Shown here in pieces: positions 47,856-58,741 of a DNA stretch of 64,000 nucleotides. The translations under genes and the position numbers were made by a program. Every line of letters starts with the position of its first letter. Position 1 is the stretch's first letter. The stretch is taken from contig NC_045128.1 in NCBI RefSeq assembly GCF_007655135.1, positions 8,866,001-8,930,000 on the forward strand, given 5' to 3'. The notes below the pieces were generated by a model, which was not told where the DNA came from, made no database searches, and saw nothing but the letters and a program-made list of their open reading frames with translations. The stretch comes from Punica granatum. Taxonomy: Eukaryota > Streptophyta > Magnoliopsida > Myrtales > Lythraceae.

Positions 47856-50840
47856 TTGCCAATGGAGCTCCCCTACTCCCTCTTTCTCAGCTTCCTCCTC
47901 CTGTTTATCTGCTCCACCTCCGTCAGCCCTTCTTCTTCCACCACTGACATCTTCACAGAGGCCCTCCTGAACCTAAAATCGGAGCTCACAGACCCGCAAA
48001 ACACCCTCGAGGACTGGTCCATAAGCCCAGAACCAGACCCCTCGCAGCCCGCTATCCAATCATGTTCCTGGCCGGGAATCACCTGCAACGGCAACAAAAC
48101 CTCGGTGATCTCGATCGACTTGTCGGGAAGAATCCTGAGCGGGTCCTTATCGGGCGAGAAGCTCGCCGTCTTCCAGGACCTGCAGCACTTGAACCTCAGC
48201 TACAACTCCTTCTCCGGGGCTCTCCCGGTGGAAATCTTCAACCTCACAGAGCTCAGGACATTGGATATCAGCAGGAACAACTTCTCCAGGGAGTTTCCGG
48301 GGGATATTTCACTCGCTGGGATGAAGAATCTCGTGTTGATCGACGCGTTCAGCAACAGCTTCTCCGGTCCCCTGCCTCGGAATCTGCCTCAAGTCGAAAC
48401 ACTAGAAGTGCTGAACCTTGCAGGGAGCTACTTCAGTGGAGGAATCCCACCTGTGTATGGAAGCTTTAGGAGCATAAAGTTTATTCACTTAGCCGGGAAC
48501 TTCCTCAGTGGGGAGATCCCACCTGAGCTAGGGAACCTCCAGACCTTGACTCACATGGAAATCGGGTACAATTCCTACGAAGGAGGCATCCCGCAGCAGT
48601 TCGGTAATTTGAGTGCGATCACATACCTTGACATTGCCGATGCCAACCTCTCCGGTCCAATCCCGAAAGTGCTTTCGAACCTCACCAAGCTTGAGTCACT
48701 TTTCCTGTTCAAGAACCAGCTTGTGGGTCTGATTCCCTGGGAGCTTGGCAGAGTGGTGTCACTCACCGACTTGGACTTGTCGGATAATCTGATCTCAGGA
48801 CCGGTCCCTGAGAGCTTCAGCGGGCTCAAGAACTTGAGGCTCCTCAGCCTGTTCTACAATTCCATGAATGGGACAGTCCCGGATTCTGTCGCGGAACTTC
48901 CTTCCCTTGAGACTCTCCTTATATGGAACAATCTCTTCAGCGGGCCACTCCCAAAGGACTTGGGCAAGAACTTGAAACTCGAGTGGGTTGATGTTTCGAC
49001 GAACTACTTGGTCGGCCCGATCCCGGCAAAGATCTGTTCGGGAGGTGGACTCCTCAAGTTGATCATGTTCTCGAACAATTTCACGGGGACCTTGTCGCCT
49101 TTGGTCTCGGATTGTGCATCCCTTGTTCGGCTCCGCCTCGAGGATAATTCATTCTCCGGCGAGATTCCACTTAACTTCACTCTAATCTCTGACATTTCCT
49201 ACATCGATCTTTCCAGAAATAATTTCACGGGGCCCATCCCCTCCGATATTTCCCGCGCCGCGAATCTTCAGTACTTCAATGTGTCCGGGAATCGTGGGAT
49301 TGGAGGCACAATCCCGACGGGGATATGGTCTATGCAGTCCCTGAAGAATTTCTCCATGTCCGGTTGTAATGTCTCGGGAGAAATTCCCGCATTTGGGTCA
49401 TGCGAGTCGGTTTCGGTGATCGAGCTTAATGATAACGCCTTATCAGGTTCCCTACCTGAGAGTATTTCCAGTTGCCGGGAACTTGAGTGGGTCGATTTTT
49501 CCAGGAATCATCTCACTGGTCAGATTCCCAAAGGGATTGCTCGTCTTCCTGCTCTCAGTGCCCTGGACCTGTCCCGCAACAATTTCACCGGTCCAATACC
49601 GAGGGAATTCAGGGATTCTTTGAGGCTAAGGCAATTCAACATCTCTTTCAATGACGTATCTGGACCAATACCTTCCAGCAAGGTCTTCAAATCGATGGAT
49701 CAGAGCTCGTTTCTAGGTAATGAGAGACTGTGTGGCGCCCCACTGCGACCATGCCCTGGCTCGATAGGTATTCTCGGAAGCAAGGGCACAAAAGGGAAGC
49801 TAATATTGGTCCTCTTACTATGTTTGGGATTAGTCGTTCTCACGGCACTGTTGGCCCTAGGGATCTTTCATTTCATTAAGGGCAGCCGAAAGGGCCACTG
49901 GAAGATGGTGTCCTTCGATGGGCTCCCCCGATTCACACCGAACGACATAATGAGGAGCTTCGAGGTCTCCGAACCCATACCAACACCACAAGGTCCGGTT
50001 TCCAAGGCAGTTCTGCCAACTGGAATAACTGTCTCGGTCAAGAAGCTGGAGTGGGACTCAAAGAGAATGGAGATCTTATCGGGGTTTATTACCAGAATGG
50101 GAGAAGCTAGGCACCCGAACCTGACCCGGCTACTCGGGTTTTGCCACAACAGAGAGGTGGCTTACTTACTATATGATCACTTGCCGAATGGGAATTTAGG
50201 TGAGAGGATAGGAGCCAAAAGGGACTGGAGGGAAAAGCGTAGGGTGATCAATGGGATTGCGAGAGGCCTTTGCTATCTCCACAATGAGTGCTTCCCTCCA
50301 ATTCCTCATGGAGATTTGAAGTTGAACATCGTGGTTTTCGATGAGAATATGGAACCCCGACTGACGGAGTTTGGGTTCCGGTACCTGGCTCGGTTTAATT
50401 CAGGTTCATCGCAGATCGGAACCACGGAGAAGGGTCCAGGTATCCATTGAATTAATGAGGCTTTAAATGCCCATGTTAGCTTCAAACAATCGGCCCAATG
50501 GATTCACAGAAGTAACCTTTCTTCCCTTTCTATTTTCTTCACAGGGGAATTCAGCGGTGCGATTAAGGAGCAGCTCGAGATGGATGTGTACAACTTCGGG
50601 GAGATCATAATCGAAGTATTGACGAACGGAAGGCTAGCAAGTGCCGGAGACAGCATCCACAACAAGCCAAAGGAAGTTCTCTTAAGAGAAATTTGCAGTG
50701 AGAATGCTGGTTCCATCCAAGAGGAAGTACAGCTAGTCCTCGAAGTCGCTCTACTTTGCACTGAGAGACCGGCATCGGACCGACCAACAGCTCGAGATGC
50801 ACTGAAGCTTTTATCGGAGCACAAGAGCTTGAGAAAATGA
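47856..50840 (+). CDS. MOL1: LRR receptor-like protein kinase, MOL1/TDR-like, pseudokinase
   Basis: Two exons (47856-50439 and 50545-50840, GT-AG, in phase) give 959 residues. A signal peptide covers about residues 1-30 (the second Met, at residue 3, is equally possible). A Cys pair-type N cap (SCSWPGITC) follows, then about 20 extracellular leucine-rich repeats with LSGPIP-type consensus. A membrane helix lies at about 648-670 (LILVLLLCLGLVVLTALLAL), and a kinase-like domain at about 695-955. The VKK lysine is kept, but the catalytic HRD is HGD (about residue 818), the next asparagine lies in DLKLN, and DFG is EFG (TEFGF, about 836). The protein is thus probably catalytically weak or dead. 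It resembles Arabidopsis At5g51350 (MORE LATERAL GROWTH1), a plasma-membrane regulator of cambium activity related to TDR/PXY. Subfamily assignment is from memory of the family. Confidence 0.85.
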
Positions 50841-50849
50841 GCTTACTTT

Positions 50850-51183
50850 CAGAAACGGCAGAGTAAAGAAAGAAATTGAGCTTAAGCATTAAGGTAGATA
50901 TGTGTATCATGTGATTGGATATTAATAGCAAGCATGTAACTATTGTTTTAGGTAGGTCTTTTATGGAACCCCCGTCTGTAATTTTTCTTCTTGTTTTTTT
51001 TTTTTTGGGTGATCATATATAGCAACATTTTGTGGAAAAAAATATAAAGCAAAATTTTAATAAACCAGGTAAGTGCATTGAAACAGAAACGCCTTTGTCA
51101 ATCGGCTTGCAAACTATGCAGTTTCACTTCAACTAAGAGTGCAGTTCTTTCACTTTCATCCCTCGTCTTCATATCGTTTAATC
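50850..51183. other. 3' region of the LRR kinase gene
   Basis: 3' untranslated sequence followed by T-rich spacer. No gene seen. Confidence 0.4.
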
Positions 51184-51564
51184 TTCGGTCAAGATGGGCT
51201 TCGAACCCGTATTCAAACCCCAAAAGAATCTTGTTTGATTTCAAACAAACAAAATAAAATCTTAAAATAAAACAAAATAAAATCTTTCAAACATTATTAA
51301 AATCTTACATTAACTTAATTCTACCCACAACAAAACAAAATAACTCATACAAAGTCAAAAAATGGGCCTCATTTATACTGCTCTTTTTCAAAATCAAATC
51401 AAATAACTCATATAAAGTCAAAGGGTGAGACTCATACATAACCATTTATATCACTCTTTTTTAAAATCAAAATCTAATTTTAAAATGTTACTTACAAACC
51501 AAACACAACATAAGAGTCTTTGGTCAAGATGGTCTTCGAACCCGTATTCAAAACCCCAAAAGAA
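51184..51564. repeat. MITE-like element (copy 3) between two 45-bp direct repeats
   Basis: The phrase cttcggtcaagatgggcttc and its continuation (about 47 bp, to ccccaaaagaat) stands at 51184-51230 and is repeated at about 51516-51564 (tttggtcaagatggtcttcg and on). Between them lies an AT-rich block with aataactcatacaaagtcaa phrases ending aaccaaacacaac, shared with the element at 57505. A local duplication flanks or includes the element. Confidence 0.65.
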
Positions 51565-51805
51565 TAAGAGTAAGTTACTTGAAGGGTAAGAAATACATTA
51601 TTATAGAAAAAGACTCGGTAGTTCAATATTTATCGAAAAAGCATCAATCGATGCCTTTAACGCAATGATAGGTTTGTGAGAGGACTACGTACATGGAATG
51701 CAGATGAAGTGACTCCAGTATTATCGGTTTGCTAATCTCATGTAATTTTCGAGCTTAGTGTTTAAATTACAGAGAACATTAACATATGCATAAGGCATGA
51801 TCGAT

Positions 51806-52930
51806 CTATCTCGGGCCATGCCATCTCAGATCAAGAGCACCAACAACACCCTCAAAGTTATCAAACCTGGATCCCACAACATCCACCCCGACCCCCAGCC
51901 TCTCTGCCCCCGCAGCCGTGACCGGCCCGTGGGCTGCCACCACCAGCTCTGGCCACTTCCTTCTCACCGTCCCCCAGTCCCATCCAAGCTCTCTCAACCC
52001 TTTCAGCAGCCCTTCCACCTCGGCCGTGCTCGTGAATATTATAGCGTCCAGAACCTCTTCTCCCATGATCACCTCGGCGCATTGTGGGCCCAGCCATCGT
52101 GTCTCATATGCCCCGACCTTTACTGGCATCCAGCCACTAGCCTCAAGTTCCCTAAGGAAACTCGGGACTACTGGAGGCTCCTCGATCCCAATGACCAGAG
52201 GCACCGGGCACAAGACCTTTCGGCCGCCTCCGGGCCCTAGTGACTCGACCAAACCGCTCGGAGTGGGTGTCGATGGCACGATGGTTTTAATTCTATGGAA
52301 GTCAGGACATATCTTCGACAAAACAATTATGAAAACTCAATTTCCACACGAAATTGAGTTTAATATATATAATAAAGAAAGATATTATGGGCAGAACTGA
52401 AAATCATGCAAAGCAAAGAGAAAATAGAGAGACAATCAGAATTAAGAACGAGGGCTTAAATAAAAAAGAAATTAATTAAGCGGGGAAATTGAGAAATTTA
52501 GATTAGTTAATTAATTAATTAATACCTTTAACAGAAACTCCTCATTTAGGAGCTCGGCGTCGCTGCCCAAGGCGGCGATTAGGAAAGCGTCACCGTCCGA
52601 GGCGAGCAGCGCCCCTTTAATCCCGGCCACCGCAGCGCAGAACGCACCTATTCCGGCACGCGAGGTGAACGCTACAGTGGAGAAGGCCTCGAGGGCCGGC
52701 GGAGGCGAGAGGTGAGGGATGAGGGACTGTGGGGTGGCATTGACGGTGAGGGTGGGGCACCAGAGCGGTGCGTGACCCCTGAGGGCGAGGAGGCGAGAGA
52801 GCCTGTCGGCGTAGTTGTTGGGGGTCGTGAAGGCCACCGTGCGACCTGTGGCGGCGGAGGTGGGCTGGTGGTTTATGGCGGCTGACGGTGAGGAAGAATG
52901 GCCCGTCGTCGCCGGAGATAATGTGGCCAT
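51806..52930 (-). CDS. UROS: Uroporphyrinogen-III synthase
   Basis: Two exons (52526-52930 and 51806-52312; donor AAAG|GTATTA, acceptor GAAG|) give 303 residues; plant enzymes are near 300-320. The first 30 or so residues are Ser/Thr/Ala-rich and may be a short transit peptide. Family motifs follow: VAFTTPNNYADRLSRLL, PLWCPTL, VAFTSRAGIGAF, LVESLGPGGGRKVLCPVPLV, GWMPVKVGAYETRW, then AIIFTSTAEVEGLL. The enzyme closes hydroxymethylbilane with D-ring inversion to make uroporphyrinogen III in the plastid tetrapyrrole (chlorophyll and heme) pathway. HemD enzymes conserve fold more than residues; the plant-specific CPTL and ESLGPG motifs make the call. The Arabidopsis counterpart is At2g26540. The gene is convergent with the LRR kinase. 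Very GC-rich coding DNA produces long shadow frames on both strands. Confidence 0.9.
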
Positions 52931-52961
52931 TTAACGGATCGAACATTTCCTGAATTTTCAT

Positions 52962-53570
52962 AGTGAATTTGTCTCACATTTGATATTTGCTTTTTTTAAT
53001 GGTAGATTTAAGTTTTACTCCCTTACTTTTCTAGTGCTTCAGTTTTGCCACCCTCTTTATTGAGAGTTCTTATTTTAGCCCACTATACTTTCGATGAAGT
53101 TAGTTTTGCCTTATATAATGATTAAATTCCAATGCACTCTTTTTGTCTTTTAAATACACATATTAACCTTCGTTTTCAGTTGGAACATTTAGCCCCCCAC
53201 AAAGGCAAGTTGAAAAGCCCAAATGCACGCTATTGGAAAATGCACTGCACCCCAATAGCCACCATTCTTATCGAGTAGGTTAAATTGCATTATCAAAGTA
53301 GAAGCGAGTCTCTTGACACACTCTAATTTTTAATCTAAGTTGAGATGGTTGATCTTGGCTAAGATTGTTGGATCTGGGTTGAACTGAATGAGATGGGTCA
53401 GGCAACCAGGGATCAATCATGATGAGTTGTTTAGACACATGAATTGGAAAACTTGACAATCGTCGAAAAGTTTTTAAAATAAAATTTTATTATGAAAACT
53501 ACCTAAGGTATCATGAAAATTTAAAAATGTATGTGTATATACAAAATTGGAAATATATGCTAACCATTGT
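52962..53570. other. Upstream region of the synthase gene and spacer
   Basis: No gene recognised. Confidence 0.4.
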
Positions 53571-53574
53571 CGGC

Positions 53575-53800
53575 GACCGCCACCCATCTATATGAGGTAG
53601 CCGGTGAATTTGGATGAGGGCTGGTGGCCGCAATTGATAGTCTCATTCCTCTAAATCAGTCGGGATCTCAGAACCCTAATTTTGAGATCTCCACTCTAGG
53701 GGTGAGGCCATCGCCCCCCCTTCCAAGGTTAGTGGTGACCTCGGACGGGGAGTGCTCATTGCAAGGGATGCCCCACCCCTTTTCCCTCGTCCGATCTACA
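53575..53800 (+). repeat. GC-richer dispersed repeat (copy 1)
   Basis: A GC-rich island in AT-rich spacer, with the phrases aatcagtcgggatctcagaa, ggggtgaggccatcgccccc and ccttccaaggttagtggtga. The block at 55020-55260 carries the same parts (atctcaaccgaaattggaat, gaggccctgtctccctttcc, aaggtcactagtgac). The ORF at 53624 is a by-product. I recall similar spurious ORFs from pomegranate annotations. Confidence 0.5.
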
Positions 53801-53964
53801 CTTTATATTAATATCTTCATTTTTTTATTTTCAAAACAAAATAAAATAGAAAATTGTCGATCAAGATTTAAGAAGTACTTAAACAAATGCTGTAATTTAT
53901 TGAAAATTTAAAATATATAGTATTATGTAGTGGTTTGCACGGTACACCCTCTTATGGTAAGTAA

Positions 53965-54320
53965 GCTTGGGTTTGGTTTTCGAATTAGATAATGATTCAA
54001 CTCAACTTGATTTTGTGCAGTGATTACAATGGTTGATAAATATATTGATGTGTAAGAATATATATATATATATATATATGTATGTATATATAGATTTGAT
54101 AGTAGATAAGAAATTTATTATAAAAAATTATTATGTATGAATAGATGTGAAAGTAGATGGAGAATTTATTATTAAAAAATTCATTATAAAAATGGTTAGA
54201 AAAAAGTATATGAGGAAATTTACTATTAAATTAGATTAAAAAAATATTGTATTGTTGAATTTGTGAAGAATAGAGTTGAGTTGAGTAAGATATTTTACTC
54301 AAAAAACAAACAAAGCATAA
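53965..54320. repeat. MITE-like element, TTTGGTTT-ended family (copy 4, inverted)
   Basis: Starts gggtttggttttcgaatta and ends in ctcaaaaaacaaacaaagc. Inner edges carry an inverted ca-actcaact / agttgagttgag pair. An (AT)n and TATG microsatellite lies inside at 54060-54090. Confidence 0.5.
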
Positions 54321-55010
54321 ATATTTCAAATTTTTGATACTTTAATTAGTCAGGTGAGTACTTATATAGTACTCACAAAAGACATGTTTGGACTATAATA
54401 CTAAACATTAGAAATTTTACTACTTTAATTAATAATGATGTATTATAATTAAAATGATTCTAATATTTCTGTTATTAATATTAGTACTTATATAAATGCA
54501 CAAATACTACACATTTGATTTAAAATTAACTATTTAAAAAATTGGTGCTTTTAGTTATTTAGGTTAGTGTTTCCATGTACTCGCCGAATATTACACATTT
54601 GAACTAAAATATTACCCTTTAGCTTAGTACAAGGAAATAGTGGAAAACTAAATAAATAGATATAGATAATTCTACTACGAGAATCAAGCATGAAATCTAT
54701 ATATTTTGATATCTTGTGCAAACACTAAAAGTATTAAATTAGTCTAGTTTTAGTACCTTTTAGGGAAAAAAACACCCATTTCTTATCCTGAAATTTTCTT
54801 TACTTTTTCTCTTTTGTCTCAAACCTTTTTTTTTTTTGCGCATCTTCTCATTAACGTTGCATCTTTTGTTCGTTTTAATCCTATCATCAACTTTTTAGTT
54901 AAACAGTTGCATTTCCTTCAAAAATATTCTGAAAAAAAAATTAATTTCATCAAATAATTTTCTAGAATCTATAAAAGAGCATAAAAACAAAATTGGAAAG
55001 GAAAAGGAAG
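54321..55010. other. Intergenic, no gene recognised
   Basis: AT-rich spacer without recognisable features. Confidence 0.45.
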
Positions 55011-55014
55011 AAGA

Positions 55015-55260
55015 GGCCTTTAGAGCCTTGGCGATAGCCACACCTTCCCCTCCAACGTTGTTGGTAACCTCTAGGGTCGTAGGCAACTTCAAAGGGGGAG
55101 GAGTGACCGCCCACGAGGCCCTCTCCCGGAATCGATGGATCTCAACCGAAATTGGAATCGATTTTGGGGAGAGGGAACCTTGTTGGAGGCCCTGTCTCCC
55201 TTTCCAAGGTCACTAGTGACTTTTGGGGCTGCTGACAAACTCGGAGGGGGGAGGCGTGCA
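55015..55260 (+). repeat. GC-richer dispersed repeat (copy 2)
   Basis: Shares order and phrases with the block at 53575-53800: a ggtaacctctagggtcg segment, a GGGGGAGG run, atctcaaccgaaattggaat, and a tail ccaaggtcactagtgac. Open for 62 codons, but I judge it non-coding. Confidence 0.45.
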
Positions 55261-55354
55261 TGAAGTGATACATTCCGATGATTTCCATTTTTAGTTGCAC
55301 ATCGAAGACGATCGCATTAGTTGGTAACAATACAACAGAAGAGAAACCTATTAC

Positions 55355-56105
55355 CTTATAGCTCTGGCCCTTGGCTACTTCGCCGTACAAGGCAAGGTTC
55401 TTCCTAATAAAACAAGAAAAGATATTCATGTGTTTTAGCCTAAATAACTAAGTTCAAACTCCACATGACAAACACATCTCCGATTCAGGTAGCTGGAAAT
55501 CATCTAATCATAAGGCATTGTCCCGCTATGCATTTTAAAATATCGTGACTGTCTCATGACATGCCAGTCTAGGCGGCAAGTTGATGGTTAGGATTGCCAT
55601 CCTACTCGATCTAGCATCCGGCCATAACAAACTCAGACCCTCGGGTGATCCTAGGCTTTTAAAATTAATTTAAACATTAAGGCCTATTTCGATGTATCAA
55701 GTCTGATGGATGTCACACATTGGTTAAGTGAGAAAATCGGGACTTTATTAACTTCATAAAAATTGGTTGTGTGCTCAATTGGGCCATCTAACATATTATT
55801 AAACACGTGGACAAAACGCTCTTTAATGAAGTTTTAGCTTTAGTTGCTCGATAGTGGATCCACCAGCTTTCGCTTGGTAGGTGAGGAATGCACGAGTTAT
55901 CAATTTATCTGGCAAACTTTTGGGAGCTCATGTTAGACTGTGGGGTCAATTTATCATATTCTATCTAGGCTGATTAGTCGGTAGATAACTTGCTCGTATT
56001 TCTGCTTCTTGAAATGGATGAATCCTTCCTTGGTCTTCTTGATGGGGCTGAAGGGCTTGCTTTTGGACGAGGTTGATTGTAATTCCATCGCTATTTGCTT
56101 TGACT
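55355..56105 (-). pseudogene. Beta-carbonic anhydrase gene fragment (two exons)
   Basis: On the minus strand the exon-like 55994-56105 encodes KEGFIHFKKQKYE, and 55355-55403 encodes KNLALYGEVAKGQS. In intact plant beta-carbonic anhydrases these two segments are contiguous ([28 protein letters not shown]). Here they are separated by about 590 bp. The junction uses a GC donor (ATACGA|GCAAGT) and a normal acceptor (tttattag|), and joins in phase. A donor (AAG|GTAATA) follows the second exon where the family also continues, but no exon with the zinc-binding ACSDSR region is visible to the left. The transit-peptide exons are missing to the right, where copia sequence begins. It is a truncated gene piece with intron, so not a processed copy. 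Confidence 0.65.
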
Positions 56106-56255
56106 CTAAAGTAAAAGAATCTCAACATGTTAAATCGGAATAACGCGAAGTAAAACAAAACTCAAGCTATAGCAAATAGAGCATCTCGATTTCCGTCGGG
56201 AGAAAGTTGGAGCATAGAAACCAGTATGACTACTAGATCTGCATGAACAGTAGGG

Positions 56256-57489
56256 TCATACTACGTGAAACAAATGACGCACTATGGGGGTGAACCACGG
56301 TGTGAGGATAATAGTAAACACGATAATGTCATCAACATATAAAAGAAGTACAATATGTGGACCTTCACGATATATGAACAGAAAAGTGTCAACTTGACTT
56401 GATGAGACACAATTAGATAACACGAACGTGCTGAAGCGATTGAACCAGGCCCGGGGTGCTTGTTTAAACCACAAAGTGACTTATGCCGAGACGCATGGTT
56501 TGGAAGCTGAAGATGTATAAAACCTGGGGGTTGATGCATATAAACTCCTTCCCGAAGATGATTATAAAGAAATGCATTTTCGTCGTCTAATTGTCTAATA
56601 TCCCAACCGCAAGAAAATGCCAAAGAAAGAACAAATTGAAGGGGAAAGGGTTTTGCACAAGACGAAGGTCTCATGGTAGTCAATGCCTGGTTGCTGATGA
56701 AATCCCTAAGCAACTAGTCGAGCTTTATATCACTCGACTGAACCACCTACATGATACTTAATGTGGTATATGTAGGTGCAGCTGACCACATTCATATTGG
56801 TCGGACATGGACATGTCCGGTTCAGAATGAGAACATTCAACTCCACAACCATTGGTTGGCGCCACTCTAGGTCTTTATTTGCCTGTGAATAACTTAAGGT
56901 TTTGTGACAATAGGAAGAAAAGAGGCAAGAAGACTCAATTTATTAAAAGGCTTATAACCACCTCATTTTTACCGAGTCGTCATGGGATGGATAGCGACCG
57001 GATAAGAATAAGAATTTGATGGTAGGATGGAATAGCCAGTATCATGCGATGTAGAGATACCCGTGTCTGTTGTATTTGGGTGATCAAGGACATTGGTATG
57101 TTGTGCCTCAGTGTTGGGAGGAGACAGCAGTGTGTTTTGGTCCCATGAGCTAGATGAAGAAGTTGGTCTAGGCTGAGTATGGACCGAATTGGGAGCTGGG
57201 CTAGAGGAAGAGATAGGCGATGTTATTGGACTAGAAGAATTGGCAGGTCCACCAAGCCGAGCATCACCTTCAGGTGGGTCGAGCGATAATGAAAATGGAG
57301 GCCCACGTTCTATTTCCCTAGAGCCCAGAAGTGAGGGAGGGCCAAAATTGACTTTTGAGGAGTTTGTTACAAAGACTGGGATGACCCAAGGCTTATTTGA
57401 AGGGAAATGAGGGCTGACTTTTTCTAGAAAACGAACATGACGGACGAGATCATATCATCTACGACCCTTGTAATAGCACACCCTTGTAT
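56256..57489 (-). pseudogene. Ty1/copia retrotransposon remnant (integrase linker and reverse transcriptase)
   Basis: Minus-strand frames carry copia reverse transcriptase motifs: WDIRQLDDENAFLYNHL, VYMHQPPGFI, then in another frame FKQAPRAWFNRFSTF and LLLYVDDIIV. Frameshifts separate them, so the gene is dead. Upstream (about 56930-57489) are frame-broken pieces of the Ser/Pro-rich linker and chromosomal-type SRHV-like segment that precede reverse transcriptase in copia elements. The plus-strand ORF at 57189-57410 is a shadow of that linker. The element is interrupted by the MITE at 57505-57733 and resumes beyond it. Confidence 0.75.
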
Positions 57490-57504
57490 TAGGCCTGTTT
57501 GGTT

Positions 57505-57733
57505 TCGCAATTGTATTTTAGAATCACAATTCTAACTTAATTCTACCCACTACAAAATAAAATAACTCATACAAAGTCAAAGAGTGGGTCCCATTTTTAT
57601 CACTTTTTCCCACAACAAAACAACATAACTCATACAAAGTCAAAGGGTGGGCCCCATTTATACCACTCAAAATCAAAATCAAAATCAAAATCTGATTTTA
57701 AAATCCTACTATGAAACCAAACACCACCATAAT
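57505..57733. mobile_element. MITE, TTTGGTTT-ended family (copy 5), inserted in the copia remnant
   Basis: Ends are TGTTTGGTTTCGCA (left) and TGAAACCAAACACC (right), imperfect inverted repeats. The interior has two tandem copies of a unit of about 70 bp (acaaaat-aaataactcatac-aaagtcaaagrgtggg). The same internal unit occurs in the element at 51225-51510. Copia sequence lies on both sides, so this insertion is the younger event. Confidence 0.7.
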
Positions 57734-57900
57734 GCCTAGAGCGGGGTTCGAGTTTATGAGTGACGTATGGTGTGAGATTTGGAAAACAAGAGCACCCAAA
57801 GCACGTAGAATGGAGTAATCTGGAGTAATTCCGTATAGCTCCTCAAACGAGGACAATCCATTTAGAACATTTGCGGGTAAACAATTGATTAGGAAAACCG
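57734..57900 (-). pseudogene. Ty1/copia integrase C-terminal remnant
   Basis: The minus strand reads ...SILRALGALVFQ, the equivalent of the copia LRVFGC.C motif after the integrase core. It continues the remnant at 56256-57489 across the MITE. Confidence 0.45.
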
Positions 57901-58011
57901 TTACAAAGTCAGCATCTACCCAAAAAATTTGAGACTAGATGGTTTTACAGACTCTGATTTCCAATCAGAATTATATATTCACATAAGATGGAGGTGCAAT
58001 TAGTTAAAAAA

Positions 58012-58236
58012 GTTAAAGCAAGAGACCATTGCAGACTTTTCTACGGAGTTTGAATGTATTGTTGCATCATATACTATAAAGGAGGCAATTTGGATTCGAA
58101 AGTTCGTTAAAGAATTTGTTGTGGTTCCTTCCATATCGCCACTGTTAGCTTTCTACTATGATAATAATGGAGCGATTGCTCAGACAAAGGAATCTAGGTC
58201 ACACCAAAAATCCCAACACATTGACAGGATGTAATG
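58012..58236 (+). pseudogene. Ty1/copia RNase H remnant, opposite orientation
   Basis: A plus-strand frame encodes FVVVPSISPL, FYYDNNGAIAQTKESRSHQK and a final HID, the standard copia RNase H pattern (CDNNGAIAQ...RSHQKSKHI). It is in the opposite orientation to the neighbouring copia reverse transcriptase, so it belongs to another copy or an inverted piece. It stops at 58236, where a tgtaatgcccc sequence, possibly an LTR start, begins. Confidence 0.7.
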
Positions 58237-58740
58237 CCCCTATTCCGGGCCCCGAGGAACCCGAATCGAGGAGTTATAAAAGACTCTAATGTCCATATAT
58301 TTTTATAAGTCCATATAAAGTCAAATGAATAAACTATTTTTATAAATATTAAATAGATAGAATTTCGAATCACAAAATACAAGATAAAACATACGCTTCC
58401 GCTGCAAACTCTGATATTCTATTCACATTGACACCTTAGGAAAATTCAAAAAAATAATAAGCTTTAATGAAGATAAGGACTTGAAAGTATTCAAACAAAA
58501 ACGTAGAATTGGAAGGGTTTGTGATCCTCTAAACACTTTTGACTTCCCAAGCTGCCCTCCTACTGCTCTAGCATATTAATCTCCAGACTCCGAATCTAGG
58601 GAATATATAATAAGGGGTGAGCAAATCACATGCTCAGTAAGTAACCATTGCTCACCTCTGTCGGATCAAGCGCCATATAAAATCTTATTTCAAACAACTA
58701 TATTTAATCACTTCATATAACGAGTAAGATTCATACCAAT
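58237..58740. other. Possible LTR fragment and spacer
   Basis: Starts tgtaatgcccctattccggg, a form typical of plant LTR 5' ends, directly after the copia RNase H remnant. No matching second LTR or end was found. Confidence 0.3.
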
Positions 58741-58741
58741 A

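Noticed and set aside
51918..52400. Plus-strand ORF of 160 codons
   Set aside because: It is a shadow of the GC-rich uroporphyrinogen-III synthase exon on the minus strand.
57189..57410. Plus-strand ORF of 73 codons
   Set aside because: It is antisense to the copia linker region; the minus strand carries the retroelement motifs.
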